Positions 46,694 through 56,357 of a stretch of 64,000 nucleotides of DNA are shown piece by piece (within the stretch, counting starts at the first letter, position 1; every line of letters starts with the position of its first letter). Source of the stretch: Sphingobacteriaceae bacterium. GTDB taxonomy: Bacteria; Bacteroidota; Bacteroidia; Sphingobacteriales; Sphingobacteriaceae. The stretch spans positions 248,001 to 312,000 of the forward strand of contig CANHRG010000003.1 in NCBI GenBank assembly GCA_947463785.1, in the 5' to 3' direction. The notes beneath the pieces were generated by a model that searched no databases, was not told the DNA's origin, and worked only from the letters and a program-made list of their open reading frames with translations. Position numbers and translations under genes: made by a program.

Positions 46694-46715
46694 GTTCTAT
46701 CTAGCATCATAGAAC
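46694..46715. promoter_or_regulatory. Inverted repeat between uvrA and the sigma factor gene
   Basis: GTTCTAT and ATAGAAC form a perfect 7-bp inverted repeat with an 8-base spacer, 57 bases before the sigma factor start. Four CGTC tetramers lie in the 50 bases beside it. It may be an operator for one or both divergent genes. Confidence 0.35.
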
Positions 46716-46771
46716 ACATTTCTTTGATATTGGCAAAATAATTGGATGCTGTAAATAGATCTTGATTATCC

Positions 46772-47380
46772 ATGAATATAAAAGAAAGTCCTATGAAGCT
46801 TCAACTTAAAACCGACCAAGAGCTTATCCGAATGTTTCTCGAAGGTAAGCAAACTGGACTTGAAGAATTAATCAGACGACACAAGTCTAAAATTTACACC
46901 TCCATTTACTTGCTTGTTAAAGACTCCTATTTGGCAGAAGATCTTTTTCAAGACACGTTTATCAAAGTAATCAACAACCTTAAATGCGGGAAATACAATG
47001 AGGAAGGCAAATTTCTTCCTTGGGTAATGCGTGTAGCCCACAATCTGGTGATTGATCACTTCCGCCGGGAAAAGAGAGCTCCCATGATTACCAGTGTAGA
47101 AGGTTTCGATATTTTTGAAGTGTTGAAATTTCACGATGAAACCATCGAAAACAAACTCGTTAAAGAACAAACGCATCGAGATCTCAAACGACTTATTCAG
47201 CTATTACCCGCTGAGCAAAAAGAGGTGCTCATTATGCGCCATTATGGGGATTTGAGTTTCAAAGAAATTGCCGATATAACGGGCGTAAGTATCAATACTG
47301 CACTCGGAAGAATGCGCTATGCCTTGAATAATTTGCGCAAAATGATTAGCGAAAAAGAGCTGGTGCTGAAGTATTTTTAA
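46772..47380 (+). CDS. Sigma-70 family RNA polymerase sigma factor (ECF-like)
   Basis: The 202-residue protein has sigma region 2 (about 20-100, YLAEDLFQDTFIKVINNL and FLPWVMRVAHNLVIDHFRRE split between 2.1-2.4) and region 4 (about 140-195, LPAEQKEVLIMRHYGDLSFKE followed by a helix-turn-helix). It has no regions 1 or 3, as in ECF sigma factors. No anti-sigma membrane gene is adjacent. The ATG at 46772 or the one at 46793 could be the start. A small gene follows after 19 bases. Confidence 0.88.
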   Translation: MNIKESPMKLQLKTDQELIRMFLEGKQTGLEELIRRHKSKIYTSIYLLVKDSYLAEDLFQDTFIKVINNLKCGKYNEEGKFLPWVMRVAHNLVIDHFRREKRAPMITSVEGFDIFEVLKFHDETIENKLVKEQTHRDLKRLIQLLPAEQKEVLIMRHYGDLSFKEIADITGVSINTALGRMRYALNNLRKMISEKELVLKYF

Positions 47381-47399
47381 AAATTTCATTAGAAATCGG

Positions 47400-47642
47400 A
47401 TGAACCGTAAAATATTGGTGCATCTACCAACGTTTCTAAAGAAATTTTTGCTTATGTCTAGAATCTCTACACCCCCAGATTTAAGCTTTATCCAAAAGAA
47501 ACGGCTGATGGAGAGAGCGGATTTTTTGCAACAAGATGAGCAAGAAGTTCTACAATTGATTGAACAGGAACTTGATCAATTACTTAGAGAGCCCTCGGAA
47601 CTAAGCATAAAAAAAATTCTAATCTACGCCGCCCTACTTTAA
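47400..47642 (+). CDS. Small protein after the sigma factor gene, function unknown
   Basis: The 80-residue product is Gln/Glu/Leu-rich and predicted helical, with RADFLQQDEQEVLQLIEQEL at 39-58, and has no membrane segment. It is 19 bases downstream of the sigma factor gene and probably co-transcribed. A second ATG at 47454 would give a 62-residue form starting MSRISTPPDL, which may be the real start because the first 18 residues look less regular. A role as a sigma-factor modulator is a guess from position only. Confidence 0.6.
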   Translation: MNRKILVHLPTFLKKFLLMSRISTPPDLSFIQKKRLMERADFLQQDEQEVLQLIEQELDQLLREPSELSIKKILIYAALL

Positions 47643-47674
47643 GATTTTTAGGCTTAAAAAACCGCGTTCATGCG

Positions 47675-47682
47675 TATATTTG
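47675..47682 (+). promoter_or_regulatory. -7 promoter box before nth
   Basis: TATATTTG matches TAnnTTTG and is separated from the nth ATG by only AGT. No TTG was found at -33. Confidence 0.4.
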
Positions 47683-47685
47683 AGT

Positions 47686-48441
47686 ATGCTCAAAAAGGAA
47701 CGCTATCAAGCCTTTGTAGATTACTTTTCTAAACATCAACCGAATGCAGAAACTGAACTACAGTATAGCAATCCATACGAATTACTTGTGGCAGTAATCC
47801 TCTCTGCCCAGTGCACAGATAAACGCATTAATCAGGTTACTCCGAAATTATTTGAACGATTCCCTAATCCGGAAAGCTTGGCTGAAAGTAACAGTGATGA
47901 GGTTTTCGGGTATATCCGTAGCGTCAGCTATCCAAATAATAAAGCCAAACATTTAGTAGGCATGGCGCAACTGCTGGTAAGTGAGTTTAATAGTGAAGTG
48001 CCCTCTACTGTAGAAAATTTGCAAAAATTGCCAGGTGTAGGTCGTAAAACTGCGAATGTAATTGCATCGGTGGTACACCAGGCCCCGGCCATGGCGGTAG
48101 ATACTCACGTTTTTAGAGTAGCTAACCGTTTAGGGTTAACCAGTAAAGCTAAAACGCCCCTTGCAGTTGAAAAACAGTTGGTAAAGCATTTACCAAAAGA
48201 TAAAATCCATGTTGCTCACCATTGGCTTATTTTACATGGCCGTTACATCTGTTTGGCCAGAAACCCAAAATGTGAGCAATGCCCCATCAGTTGGTTTTGT
48301 AAATATTACGAACAACAACATACCGAAGCTGCATTAATTAAGGCAGAAAAAGCTAAGCAAGACAAAAAAGAGTTACTCAAAAAGAAAAAAGCGCAACAGA
48401 AAACTGATTCTATACTAAAGAAACTAAGTATCAAAAACTAA
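47686..48441 (+). CDS. nth: Endonuclease III
   Basis: The 251-residue base-excision glycosylase/AP lyase removes oxidised pyrimidines. It has the helix-hairpin-helix LPGVGRKTANVIA (115-127, catalytic Lys121), catalytic Asp139 in AVDTHVFRVANRLG, and the iron-sulfur cluster Cys189-x6-Cys196-x2-Cys199-x5-Cys205. A Lys-rich tail of about 40 residues extends beyond the usual 210. I use the ATG at 47686; a TTG two codons upstream lies inside the -7 box. Confidence 0.95.
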   Translation: MLKKERYQAFVDYFSKHQPNAETELQYSNPYELLVAVILSAQCTDKRINQVTPKLFERFPNPESLAESNSDEVFGYIRSVSYPNNKAKHLVGMAQLLVSEFNSEVPSTVENLQKLPGVGRKTANVIASVVHQAPAMAVDTHVFRVANRLGLTSKAKTPLAVEKQLVKHLPKDKIHVAHHWLILHGRYICLARNPKCEQCPISWFCKYYEQQHTEAALIKAEKAKQDKKELLKKKKAQQKTDSILKKLSIKN

Positions 48442-48517
48442 GGCTTGAAATTTTTTTTGATAAAATTTTTAGCATTTTATAAATTTTTATTAATTTCGAA
48501 TTCTATAAACTAAAAAT

Positions 48518-49531
48518 ATGAGCAATACAGATAAATTAAAGGCCTTACAATTAACGTTAGATAAACTAGAAAAGTCGTTCGGTAAGGGGGCGATTATGAA
48601 ATTAGGAGATGACGCCGTTGAACCCATTGAAGCCATTTCAACAGGTTCACTCGGATTAGACATTGCATTAGGCATTGGCGGATTACCCAAAGGCCGTGTG
48701 ATTGAAATATATGGACCTGAATCGTCGGGTAAAACTACTTTAGCTACACATGTAATTGCCGAGGCACAGAAAAAAGGCGGTATTGCCGCCATTATTGATG
48801 CTGAGCATGCATTTGATAAATATTACGCTCAGAAATTAGGCGTAGATGTAGAAAACCTATTGATTTCACAACCGGACAATGGTGAGCAGGCTTTGGAAAT
48901 TGCCGATAACCTGATTCGCTCGGGCGCCATTGACGTGTTAGTAATCGATTCCGTTGCAGCCTTAGTGCCTAAAGCAGAAATTGAGGGTGAAATGGGCGAC
49001 TCAAAAATGGGTTTACAAGCTCGTTTAATGTCACAAGCACTGCGTAAGTTAACCGGAACCATAGCCAAAACCGGCTGTTGCTGCATTTTCATCAACCAAT
49101 TGCGTGAGAAAATTGGTATCATGTTCGGTAATCCGGAAACAACGACCGGTGGTAATGCACTGAAATTTTATGCTTCAGTACGTTTAGACATTCGTCGTGT
49201 TTCGCAGATTAAAGAGAGTGATGAAGTTTCTGGTAATCGCGTGAAAGTGAAAATTGTGAAAAACAAAGTTGCTCCGCCGTTCCGTATTGCAGAATTTGAT
49301 ATCATGTTTGGCGAGGGAATTTCTAAAGCTGGCGAAATCATTGATTTGGGAGTAGATTTTGACATCATCAAGAAATCAGGATCTTGGTTCAGCTACAACG
49401 ACACCAAGTTGGGCCAAGGCCGCGATGCGGTTAAAGCCTTGTTGCTCGAAAATCCAGATTTAATGGATGAACTGGAACTGAAAATTAAAGAAGTGGTTAC
49501 CGGCGATAAGCTGGAAGTTCAACCAGAATAA
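48518..49531 (+). CDS. recA: Recombinase RecA
   Basis: The 337-residue ATPase drives strand exchange in homologous recombination. It has Walker [11 protein letters not shown] (about 66-75), the DNA-binding loop region [17 protein letters not shown], and the [18 protein letters not shown] stretch. The 76-base leader upstream is almost pure A/T and holds TAATTTCG (48491-48498), a one-mismatch -7 box. No LexA box was recognised. A bidirectional terminator follows. Confidence 0.98.
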   Translation: MSNTDKLKALQLTLDKLEKSFGKGAIMKLGDDAVEPIEAISTGSLGLDIALGIGGLPKGRVIEIYGPESSGKTTLATHVIAEAQKKGGIAAIIDAEHAFDKYYAQKLGVDVENLLISQPDNGEQALEIADNLIRSGAIDVLVIDSVAALVPKAEIEGEMGDSKMGLQARLMSQALRKLTGTIAKTGCCCIFINQLREKIGIMFGNPETTTGGNALKFYASVRLDIRRVSQIKESDEVSGNRVKVKIVKNKVAPPFRIAEFDIMFGEGISKAGEIIDLGVDFDIIKKSGSWFSYNDTKLGQGRDAVKALLLENPDLMDELELKIKEVVTGDKLEVQPE

Positions 49532-49546
49532 AAAATAACTACTAAA

Positions 49547-49580
49547 TAAAAAAAGCCTCCAGTAAAATGGGGGCTTTTTT
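49547..49580. terminator. Bidirectional rho-independent terminator between recA and tsaD
   Basis: The stem GCCTCC/GGGGGC (one G-T wobble) is flanked by A-runs on one side and T-runs on the other, so it can end both convergent transcripts. Confidence 0.8.
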
Positions 49581-49581
49581 G

Positions 49582-50583
49582 TTAGAAGGACATTCGAGCC
49601 AACGGAGCAATATCTTGTCCAACAAAATCTTGCTTAAGGAATTTGTGATAACCTGCCATGGCAATCATAGCCGCATTATCGGTACAATATTCAAACTTCG
49701 GGATGTACACTTTCCAGTCTTGACTATCGGCAAGCTCCTGCAAAGCTTTTCTTAAACCAGAATTTGCAGAAACTCCACCTGCAATCGCAATATCTTTTAT
49801 AGCGTATTCCTGCGCCGCTCGCTTCAACTTGCCTAATAAAATGGTAATAATTCGGTGTTGCACACTGGCACAAATATCTGTTAAATGGTGCTCAACAAAG
49901 TGCGGGTTTTGCTTGGTTTGCTCCTTTAAAAAATATAAAATGGACGTCTTTAAACCGCTGAAACTATAATTTAAACCAGGAATTTGAGGCTCCGGAAAAG
50001 TGAACGCAAGGGGATTCCCTTCTTGCGCATACTTGTCGATTAGTGGGCCACCCGGATATGGAAGACCCAAGATTTTAGCTGTTTTATCAAAAGCTTCACC
50101 AGCAGCATCATCCAGGGTTTCACCTACAATTTCCATATCAAAATAATCTTTAACCAAAACAATTTGGGTATGTCCGCCAGAAACAGTCAAACAGAGAAAT
50201 GGAAACGCAGGTTTTGGATCGTCGATAAAATGAGCCAAAATATGGGCTTGCATGTGGTTTACCTCAATCAATGGAATATTTTTAGCCAAAGCAAATGCTT
50301 TAGCAAAAGAGGTTCCAACCAAAAGTGAACCTAAAAGTCCCGGACCACGGGTAAAAGCTACCGCATCTACCTCATTTTTGCTTATTTTAGCGTTGGAAAT
50401 GGCTTCCTGGATAGTCGGTATAATGTTTTGCTGGTGAGCACGCGAAGCCAATTCGGGCACAACACCGCCGTAATGCTGATGAACAAGCTGATTAGCAATG
50501 ACATTGGAACGAATTTCGCCGTTTATACAAATAGCGGCAGAAGTTTCGTCGCAAGAAGATTCGATTCCAAGGATGATGGCCAA
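49582..50583 (-). CDS. tsaD: tRNA threonylcarbamoyltransferase TsaD
   Basis: The 333-residue enzyme transfers threonylcarbamoyl to A37 of ANN-reading tRNAs, using the product of the Sua5-type enzyme at 9.6-10.6 kb. It has the opening ILGIESSCDETSAA (4-17) and the metal-binding HMQAH (His110, His114). The start is TTG at 50583: the conserved core starts at residue 4 and no ATG is open close by. A TAGTTTTG box lies 27 bases upstream. It diverges from the tamB-like gene. Confidence 0.95.
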   Translation of the reverse strand: MAIILGIESSCDETSAAICINGEIRSNVIANQLVHQHYGGVVPELASRAHQQNIIPTIQEAISNAKISKNEVDAVAFTRGPGLLGSLLVGTSFAKAFALAKNIPLIEVNHMQAHILAHFIDDPKPAFPFLCLTVSGGHTQIVLVKDYFDMEIVGETLDDAAGEAFDKTAKILGLPYPGGPLIDKYAQEGNPLAFTFPEPQIPGLNYSFSGLKTSILYFLKEQTKQNPHFVEHHLTDICASVQHRIITILLGKLKRAAQEYAIKDIAIAGGVSANSGLRKALQELADSQDWKVYIPKFEYCTDNAAMIAMAGYHKFLKQDFVGQDIAPLARMSF

Positions 50584-50609
50584 AATTGTTGAGTTAAATC
50601 TTAGAAGGG

Positions 50610-50617
50610 CAAAACTA
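50610..50617 (-). promoter_or_regulatory. -7 promoter box of tsaD
   Basis: TAGTTTTG on the minus strand matches TAnnTTTG, 27 bases before the TTG start. It overlaps the proposed start of the divergent tamB-like gene by one base. Confidence 0.4.
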
Positions 50618-53600
50618 TCAAAAAAGCGTTAAAAATAAGTTTATGGATTGTAACATCGGTTGTATTGATGTTTGCAACGCTATTGCTTGCCCTTCAATTC
50701 AAACCGGTTCAAACGTACTTCGCTCAACGGGCTGCCGCTTACCTTTCAAAGGAATTAAAAACACGAGTTGAAGTAAAAAGTCTCTATCTCAAACCTTTTA
50801 AATCGTTGGTATTGGAAGGATTTTACATCCAGGATTTAGACCAAGACACTTTGCTCTACACCCAAAAATTAACCGTAGATATCAACGATCTATCCCTCAG
50901 AAGGAGACGGATTTCGGTGAATACTGCACGGCTAGACCAAGGACAATTTTATCTCAAAAAATATAAAAACAAAAGTAGCAACCTGCGTTTCATCATCAAC
51001 TATTTCAATACCGGTAAAACAGATAAAAAAGATAGAAAGCCTTATGACATCACCTTTGATAAAATTGTGGTTAATGGGCTCAATTTCAAGTATAAAAATC
51101 TAACTGTAAATCGCGATGTGAGGGGCATTAATTTTGCAGACATTGGCGTCAGCGATTTGAAGGTAACGGTACTGGATCTAGATACTAAAAACCATTTGGC
51201 GAAAGCTGAAATTAAAGGACTAAGTTTTAGAGAAAAATCTGGCTTTTACCTTAAGAATTTAAGTGCAAAAACCACTATCGATAGCAATAAAATGGAGTTT
51301 AAAGACCTTTTGTTGGTCACTCCTAAAACTATTATCAGAGACTATTTGGTGATGAAGTTCAAGAGTTTCGATGACTTCAATCATTTCAATGACCGTGTTT
51401 TCATGGAAGGTCATTTCAGCAAAACGCGTGTGGTTTCTACCGATGTAGCCTACTTTGATCCCGAATTGAACAAGAACTACATTGATGTTAAACTGAATGG
51501 TGTGATCAGTGGCTATGTAAAACATCTGCAGTCCAGAAATCTGAGTATACAATCTGGCAACAGCACCTTATTGAAAGGTAATTTTTCAGTGAAGGGCTTA
51601 CCATCGTTAAAAAACACTGAATTCACCCTGAATTTTGATAGATTGTTGACCACCCAGAACGATTTTGACTTGATTCTAAATCGAATTACCGGTAATGAAC
51701 GGAATAATTTACCGAAGGAGTTGGGCCGATTGGGCAAAATTATTTTCAAGGGTTACTTTAAGGGGTATACCCATCAGTTTGAAACAAAAGGAGTTTTTGA
51801 TACGGATTTGGGGCGTATTATTACCGATTTCAGCTTAAGTAGAGATGCCGATAACGTACCAGAATATGCGGGCAATATAACCGCAATCCAATTCAATCTA
51901 GGTCGTTTGCTCAACCAGGCCGAATTAGGAAAAACCAGCTTGGAAGGAAAATTTGCAGGACGGGGATTCAAGTTGGAAGACTTGCAAAATGAGCTGGATA
52001 TTCGAGTTAGTGAATTAGAATTTAAAAAATACAATTACCAAAATATAGCGATTAAGGGCGATGTAAGTCAACGCGTTTTCAATGGGAACATTAACGTAGA
52101 CGACCGAAATGTTAGCCTGAATTTTAACGGTAAAATGGATTTAAATCCGGAGCTCCCTGTTTTTAACTTCGGTGCTCAAATTCAAAAAGCTGATCTATTT
52201 GCCTTAAATCTCCTTAAGGACAGCATTCAAGTTGATGGAGAGCTCTACACCAATTTCAACGGAAATTCACTAGACAATATTCAAGGAAGCATTTCAGCCA
52301 GAAACATTTGCCTCAACCGTTTGGGAGAAAATTACCTCATTGATTCTATTGATTTAGTGGGATCAGGATTAGGCAACAAGCGCTCAATCCTTGTTCATTC
52401 TGACTTGCTGGAGGGCAGCTTAAAAGGCCAATACGATTTATTGACCTTGCCTTCCTATTTCAAATCAGTCATCAAAAAATATATCCCATCGCTAAAGACC
52501 CAAATTGTGGCCTTTAAACCAGAAAACTTTGAACTGAATCTCAATTTGAAACGCTTTGAACCTATTGGGCTCTTCGTTAAGGATGTAAAACTACCTTATG
52601 GCGCTGTGTTGAATGGCAAGTTTGTTTCAGACAGTAATGTTTCAACCATTAATGGTTTTACTCGCTTAATTCAATACCAAAAAATAAAGGCAAACAACCT
52701 GATTATTGATGAGGCCACGGAAGAAAAGCAAATGAACATTTTCTTAACCTCAGATCGAATTGATCTTACCGACAGCATTTTCGTTAAAAATGTCAACATT
52801 GCGAACATTCTTAGAAACGATAGCCTCAGTCTGAACATCAAATTATCTGATAAGGATGCCGTAAACCAATTAGACTTGAACGCCTTGGTGGAGTTTAGTG
52901 CGGATAGTTTGGCCAAATTGAACATATTGCCATCAGATGTAGTGATTAATCGGGAGGTTTGGAAGATACAGGAGAAAGCTCGAATCAGATTTGACGGGGG
53001 CAAAACGCTGATCAATAATTTTGGACTGGCCAGAAATAATCAGCTGATCACCTTAGATGGAATCATTTCTCCAAATCCGGAAGAAGAACTCCAAGTCGGC
53101 TTTAAACAATTCAACCTCAACACAGTCAACCCCTTAACCAAAGCTGCTGGCATACGCCTCAAAGGTGAAATGAATGGTGTAGCCAAGCTGAAAGCACTAA
53201 GTGGTAAAATGCGTTTAGGTTCGAATTTAAAAATAGACTCTCTCGATTTTAACGACAATTTCATCGGCGATCTGAAGCTTAGTGCAGATTACGACAATGA
53301 AACCAAGCTGGCTTCTTTGAATATGAGTGTGATGAAAAAAGAACTCAAAACACTCGACATTCAAGGCACTTACGATGCAGACCCCAAACAGGATAATTTG
53401 GACCTAGATGTACGTATGGACAATACACCCATTGCCATTTTTGAACCCGTTTTGAAACACCTGGTATCTGATTTAAAGGGAAGCGTATCTACCGATTTAA
53501 AAGTAAGTGGCAAACTGGCCAACCCGAAAATTGATGGTAGCCTCAGCTTGAATAATACCAGCATGACGGTGAATTACTTGAAAACCAATTACCGGATTTC

Positions 53601-55023
53601 TCAGAAAGTGGATGTGAATAATACGGTGATAGAACTCAATGATCTTCGGATCAAAGACATCAATAACAACGAGGCCTTGGCAAATGGAACGGTTGATTTG
53701 CAACATCCTAACAACCCGACCATTAATGTGACCTTGGTAGCCAACAATTTCATGGCGCTCAATACAACGGCAAAGGATAATACGGCCTACTACGGTACCG
53801 CTTTCGGAACCGGATTTTTTAGTTTCGATGGGCCTACCGACAATATGAATATCAATATTGATGCAAGAACAGAGGCTGGAACCATATTTAATATCCCTTT
53901 GAATTCATCAGAAACCATTAGCGATAACGATTTCATCACTTTTGTTGGTCGTGATTCGAGTAAAATAGCAGCTAAGCAGAATTTCTTTAAAGGCTTAACG
54001 ATGAACTTCTCGCTAAGCGTAGACGAAGCCTCACAAGCCACTATTTTCACCTCTTTAGGCCGATTAACTGGAAAAGGAAAAGGTGATCTGAGTTTGCGTA
54101 TTTCGAGTTTGGGCGATTTTGAGATGTTTGGCGACTACCTGATTTCACAAGGAAAGTTCGAGTTTACCGCCAAAGACTATATCAATAAGGTTTTTGACAT
54201 TACACAAGGTGGATCAATCAGATGGACGGGCAGTCCGACCGGAGCAACCATCAACCTCAGATCAAGCTATGGCGTACGCACCAATTTAGGACCATTGTAC
54301 ACTGCGGCCGGACTTCCTACACCTCAAGACAGTCGGGTTCAGGCTGAAGCCATCATGAACCTGAGCGGGAGCTTACTAAAACCAGACATCGCATTCGATA
54401 TCAACTTCCCAACCGATTCTTACATTAAAGATCAATTGCAGGGTTATTTGAATGATGTTAATAACGTGAATCAGCAAGCGCTCAGTTTGATTGTGAGACG
54501 TAGTTTTGCTCCTGGAAATGGATCAGCTGGTATTACTAAACAAATCAACTCTACAGTGATAAGTGCTGGCACCGAAATTGCCTTCAATCAGCTAAATAAT
54601 ATTCTTAGTGAATCGCTAAACCTCAACTTTGTTGATTTAAATATACGCTCCTTGAACGAGGCCAGTGCTTCAATCCGCTTGCTAAATGACCGTTTAATAC
54701 TAACCGGCGGCGTAACGGATAGACGCAATACGATTACCGATTTCGATGTAATTGGTAATGATGTTGCCCGTGATGTTGAAGCACAATATTTAATCAATAA
54801 GGATGGAAGCGTAGTCCTTCGTCTGTCTAATCGATTAAACAACAGAAATTCACTCGATTTTAGCCAACAAGACTATGTGAGCGCCCTCGGCTTGGTTTAC
54901 CGTCGTGATTTTGACAGTTTCGATGAATTTTTGAAACAGCTCATCGGTAAAGAGCGTAAAGAAGCCCGTAAGCGAGAAAGCGAAATTAAGCCCAAACCCG
55001 CACCCATTAAATCCGATAAGTAA
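50617..55023 (+). CDS. TamB-like translocation and assembly module protein
   Basis: The product of about 1468 residues has one N-terminal membrane anchor, a very long beta-helical periplasmic body (AsmA/TamB type) and the C-terminal DUF490/TamB domain (about 1050-1440, SYGVRTNLGPLY and LNFVDLNIRSL). TamB-like proteins bridge the inner and outer membranes and move phospholipids or assist barrel assembly. The frame continues upstream of the first ATG (50668) and TTG (50665) into KKALKISLWIVTSVVL, which is clearly the basic and hydrophobic anchor. No ATG, GTG or TTG is available there, but ATC at 50617 follows a GAAGGG ribosome-binding-like sequence by 7 bases, so an AUC start is proposed. Confidence 0.85.
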   Translation: MKKALKISLWIVTSVVLMFATLLLALQFKPVQTYFAQRAAAYLSKELKTRVEVKSLYLKPFKSLVLEGFYIQDLDQDTLLYTQKLTVDINDLSLRRRRISVNTARLDQGQFYLKKYKNKSSNLRFIINYFNTGKTDKKDRKPYDITFDKIVVNGLNFKYKNLTVNRDVRGINFADIGVSDLKVTVLDLDTKNHLAKAEIKGLSFREKSGFYLKNLSAKTTIDSNKMEFKDLLLVTPKTIIRDYLVMKFKSFDDFNHFNDRVFMEGHFSKTRVVSTDVAYFDPELNKNYIDVKLNGVISGYVKHLQSRNLSIQSGNSTLLKGNFSVKGLPSLKNTEFTLNFDRLLTTQNDFDLILNRITGNERNNLPKELGRLGKIIFKGYFKGYTHQFETKGVFDTDLGRIITDFSLSRDADNVPEYAGNITAIQFNLGRLLNQAELGKTSLEGKFAGRGFKLEDLQNELDIRVSELEFKKYNYQNIAIKGDVSQRVFNGNINVDDRNVSLNFNGKMDLNPELPVFNFGAQIQKADLFALNLLKDSIQVDGELYTNFNGNSLDNIQGSISARNICLNRLGENYLIDSIDLVGSGLGNKRSILVHSDLLEGSLKGQYDLLTLPSYFKSVIKKYIPSLKTQIVAFKPENFELNLNLKRFEPIGLFVKDVKLPYGAVLNGKFVSDSNVSTINGFTRLIQYQKIKANNLIIDEATEEKQMNIFLTSDRIDLTDSIFVKNVNIANILRNDSLSLNIKLSDKDAVNQLDLNALVEFSADSLAKLNILPSDVVINREVWKIQEKARIRFDGGKTLINNFGLARNNQLITLDGIISPNPEEELQVGFKQFNLNTVNPLTKAAGIRLKGEMNGVAKLKALSGKMRLGSNLKIDSLDFNDNFIGDLKLSADYDNETKLASLNMSVMKKELKTLDIQGTYDADPKQDNLDLDVRMDNTPIAIFEPVLKHLVSDLKGSVSTDLKVSGKLANPKIDGSLSLNNTSMTVNYLKTNYRISQKVDVNNTVIELNDLRIKDINNNEALANGTVDLQHPNNPTINVTLVANNFMALNTTAKDNTAYYGTAFGTGFFSFDGPTDNMNINIDARTEAGTIFNIPLNSSETISDNDFITFVGRDSSKIAAKQNFFKGLTMNFSLSVDEASQATIFTSLGRLTGKGKGDLSLRISSLGDFEMFGDYLISQGKFEFTAKDYINKVFDITQGGSIRWTGSPTGATINLRSSYGVRTNLGPLYTAAGLPTPQDSRVQAEAIMNLSGSLLKPDIAFDINFPTDSYIKDQLQGYLNDVNNVNQQALSLIVRRSFAPGNGSAGITKQINSTVISAGTEIAFNQLNNILSESLNLNFVDLNIRSLNEASASIRLLNDRLILTGGVTDRRNTITDFDVIGNDVARDVEAQYLINKDGSVVLRLSNRLNNRNSLDFSQQDYVSALGLVYRRDFDSFDEFLKQLIGKERKEARKRESEIKPKPAPIKSDK

Positions 55024-55038
55024 ATCGGCTCGAAAATT

Positions 55039-56244
55039 TTATTGATTTTTTAAGATCTGATGCCCCATCTTATCCCGTTTGGTTTTGAGATAGGCTTCAT
55101 TGTGTTTGTTAGATGGGATTTCGATCGGCACATTCTCAACCACTTCTAAGCCGTAGCCAATTAAACCAGCACGTTTTGTAGGATTGTTAGAAATCAATCT
55201 CATTTTGGAGATCCCCAAGCTGCGGATGATCTGAGCACCCACACCGTAATCACGCTGATCCATCTTAAAACCCAATTGCAAGTTGGCTTCAACCGTATCA
55301 AAACCATTTTCTTGCAAACTGTAGGCATTTAATTTATTAATCAGGCCAATACCTCTCCCCTCTTGATTCATGTAAATCACCGCACCCTTGCCCTCTTTCT
55401 CAATTTGCTGCATAGCGGCATGTAATTGGGGTCCACAATCGCAACGGCACGAACCAAAAATATCTCCGGTAACACATGAGCTGTGCACCCTAACCAGGAC
55501 AGGTTCGTTAGGTTCCCAGCTGCCTTTTACCAAGGCCAAATGCTGCTCTCCGGTATTAATTTGCGTGTAGGCAACCATCTCGAATTCGCCCCATTCGGTG
55601 GGCATGTGTACGGCTACTTCTTTTTTGATTAGGCTTTCGTTTTGTAAACGATAGGCTATTAAATCTTCTATGGAAATGATCTTCAGATCGAACTTTTTGG
55701 CAATTTCCAAAAGTTCGGGCAAGCGAGCCATTTCTCCATCGGCATTCATGATCTCCACAATCACACCCGCAGGCTCAAAACCTGACATACGAGCTAAATC
55801 TACAGCTGCCTCGGTATGGCCAGCACGACGTAATACGCCGCCTTCTTTAGCTCGTAGTGGAAATATGTGCCCCGGTCTGCCCAATTGATCAGGCCTGGTA
55901 TCGGAATCAATCAAGGCCATCACCGTTTTAGAACGGTCTGAAGCCGAGATTCCGGTGGTACAACCATTCCCGATCAGGTCAACAGAAACCGTGAAATTCG
56001 TTTCGTGAGTCGCTGTGTTTTTACCAACCATCAATTCCAGATCCAACTCGTCACAGCGCTCTTCGGTAAGTGGCGCACAAATTAAGCCCCTACCGTGAAT
56101 GGCCATAAAATTAATCACCTCAGGCGTGGCATTTCTTGCGGCAGTGAGGAAATCTCCCTCATTCTCCCTATTCTCATCGTCAACTACAATAATCACTTTA
56201 CCAGCCTGAATATCGGCTATTGCTTCTTCTATGGTATTCAACAT
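55039..56244 (-). CDS. ribBA: Bifunctional DHBP synthase/GTP cyclohydrolase II
   Basis: The 401-residue enzyme makes both riboflavin precursors. The N-terminal half (about 1-200, [16 protein letters not shown] near 20, [13 protein letters not shown] near 135) is 3,4-dihydroxy-2-butanone-4-phosphate synthase. The C-terminal half (about 205-401, zinc Cys in [23 protein letters not shown]) is GTP cyclohydrolase II. No FMN riboswitch was recognised in the 113-base upstream spacer, but a TAACTTTG box is present. Confidence 0.96.
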   Translation of the reverse strand: MLNTIEEAIADIQAGKVIIVVDDENRENEGDFLTAARNATPEVINFMAIHGRGLICAPLTEERCDELDLELMVGKNTATHETNFTVSVDLIGNGCTTGISASDRSKTVMALIDSDTRPDQLGRPGHIFPLRAKEGGVLRRAGHTEAAVDLARMSGFEPAGVIVEIMNADGEMARLPELLEIAKKFDLKIISIEDLIAYRLQNESLIKKEVAVHMPTEWGEFEMVAYTQINTGEQHLALVKGSWEPNEPVLVRVHSSCVTGDIFGSCRCDCGPQLHAAMQQIEKEGKGAVIYMNQEGRGIGLINKLNAYSLQENGFDTVEANLQLGFKMDQRDYGVGAQIIRSLGISKMRLISNNPTKRAGLIGYGLEVVENVPIEIPSNKHNEAYLKTKRDKMGHQILKNQ

Positions 56245-56282
56245 TTCTTTTTCTGATTAAAGAATGGTTCTAAAACCGGATA

Positions 56283-56290
56283 CAAAGTTA
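56283..56290 (-). promoter_or_regulatory. -7 promoter box of ribBA
   Basis: TAACTTTG on the minus strand matches TAnnTTTG, 38 bases before the ribBA ATG. Confidence 0.4.
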
Positions 56291-56357
56291 GCTATTCTGC
56301 CGTCAAAAAGCAGGTAGAAGCGTTGAGCTACGTCAGTTTAATGACATAATCGTTGCT

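Noticed and set aside
46603-49531. LexA-type SOS regulation of uvrA and recA
   Set aside because: No shared palindrome was found before both genes; LexA is often absent in Bacteroidota. The inverted repeat before the sigma factor does not recur before recA.
56245-56357. FMN riboswitch before ribBA
   Set aside because: The spacer is only 113 bases and none of the conserved FMN-element blocks is visible.
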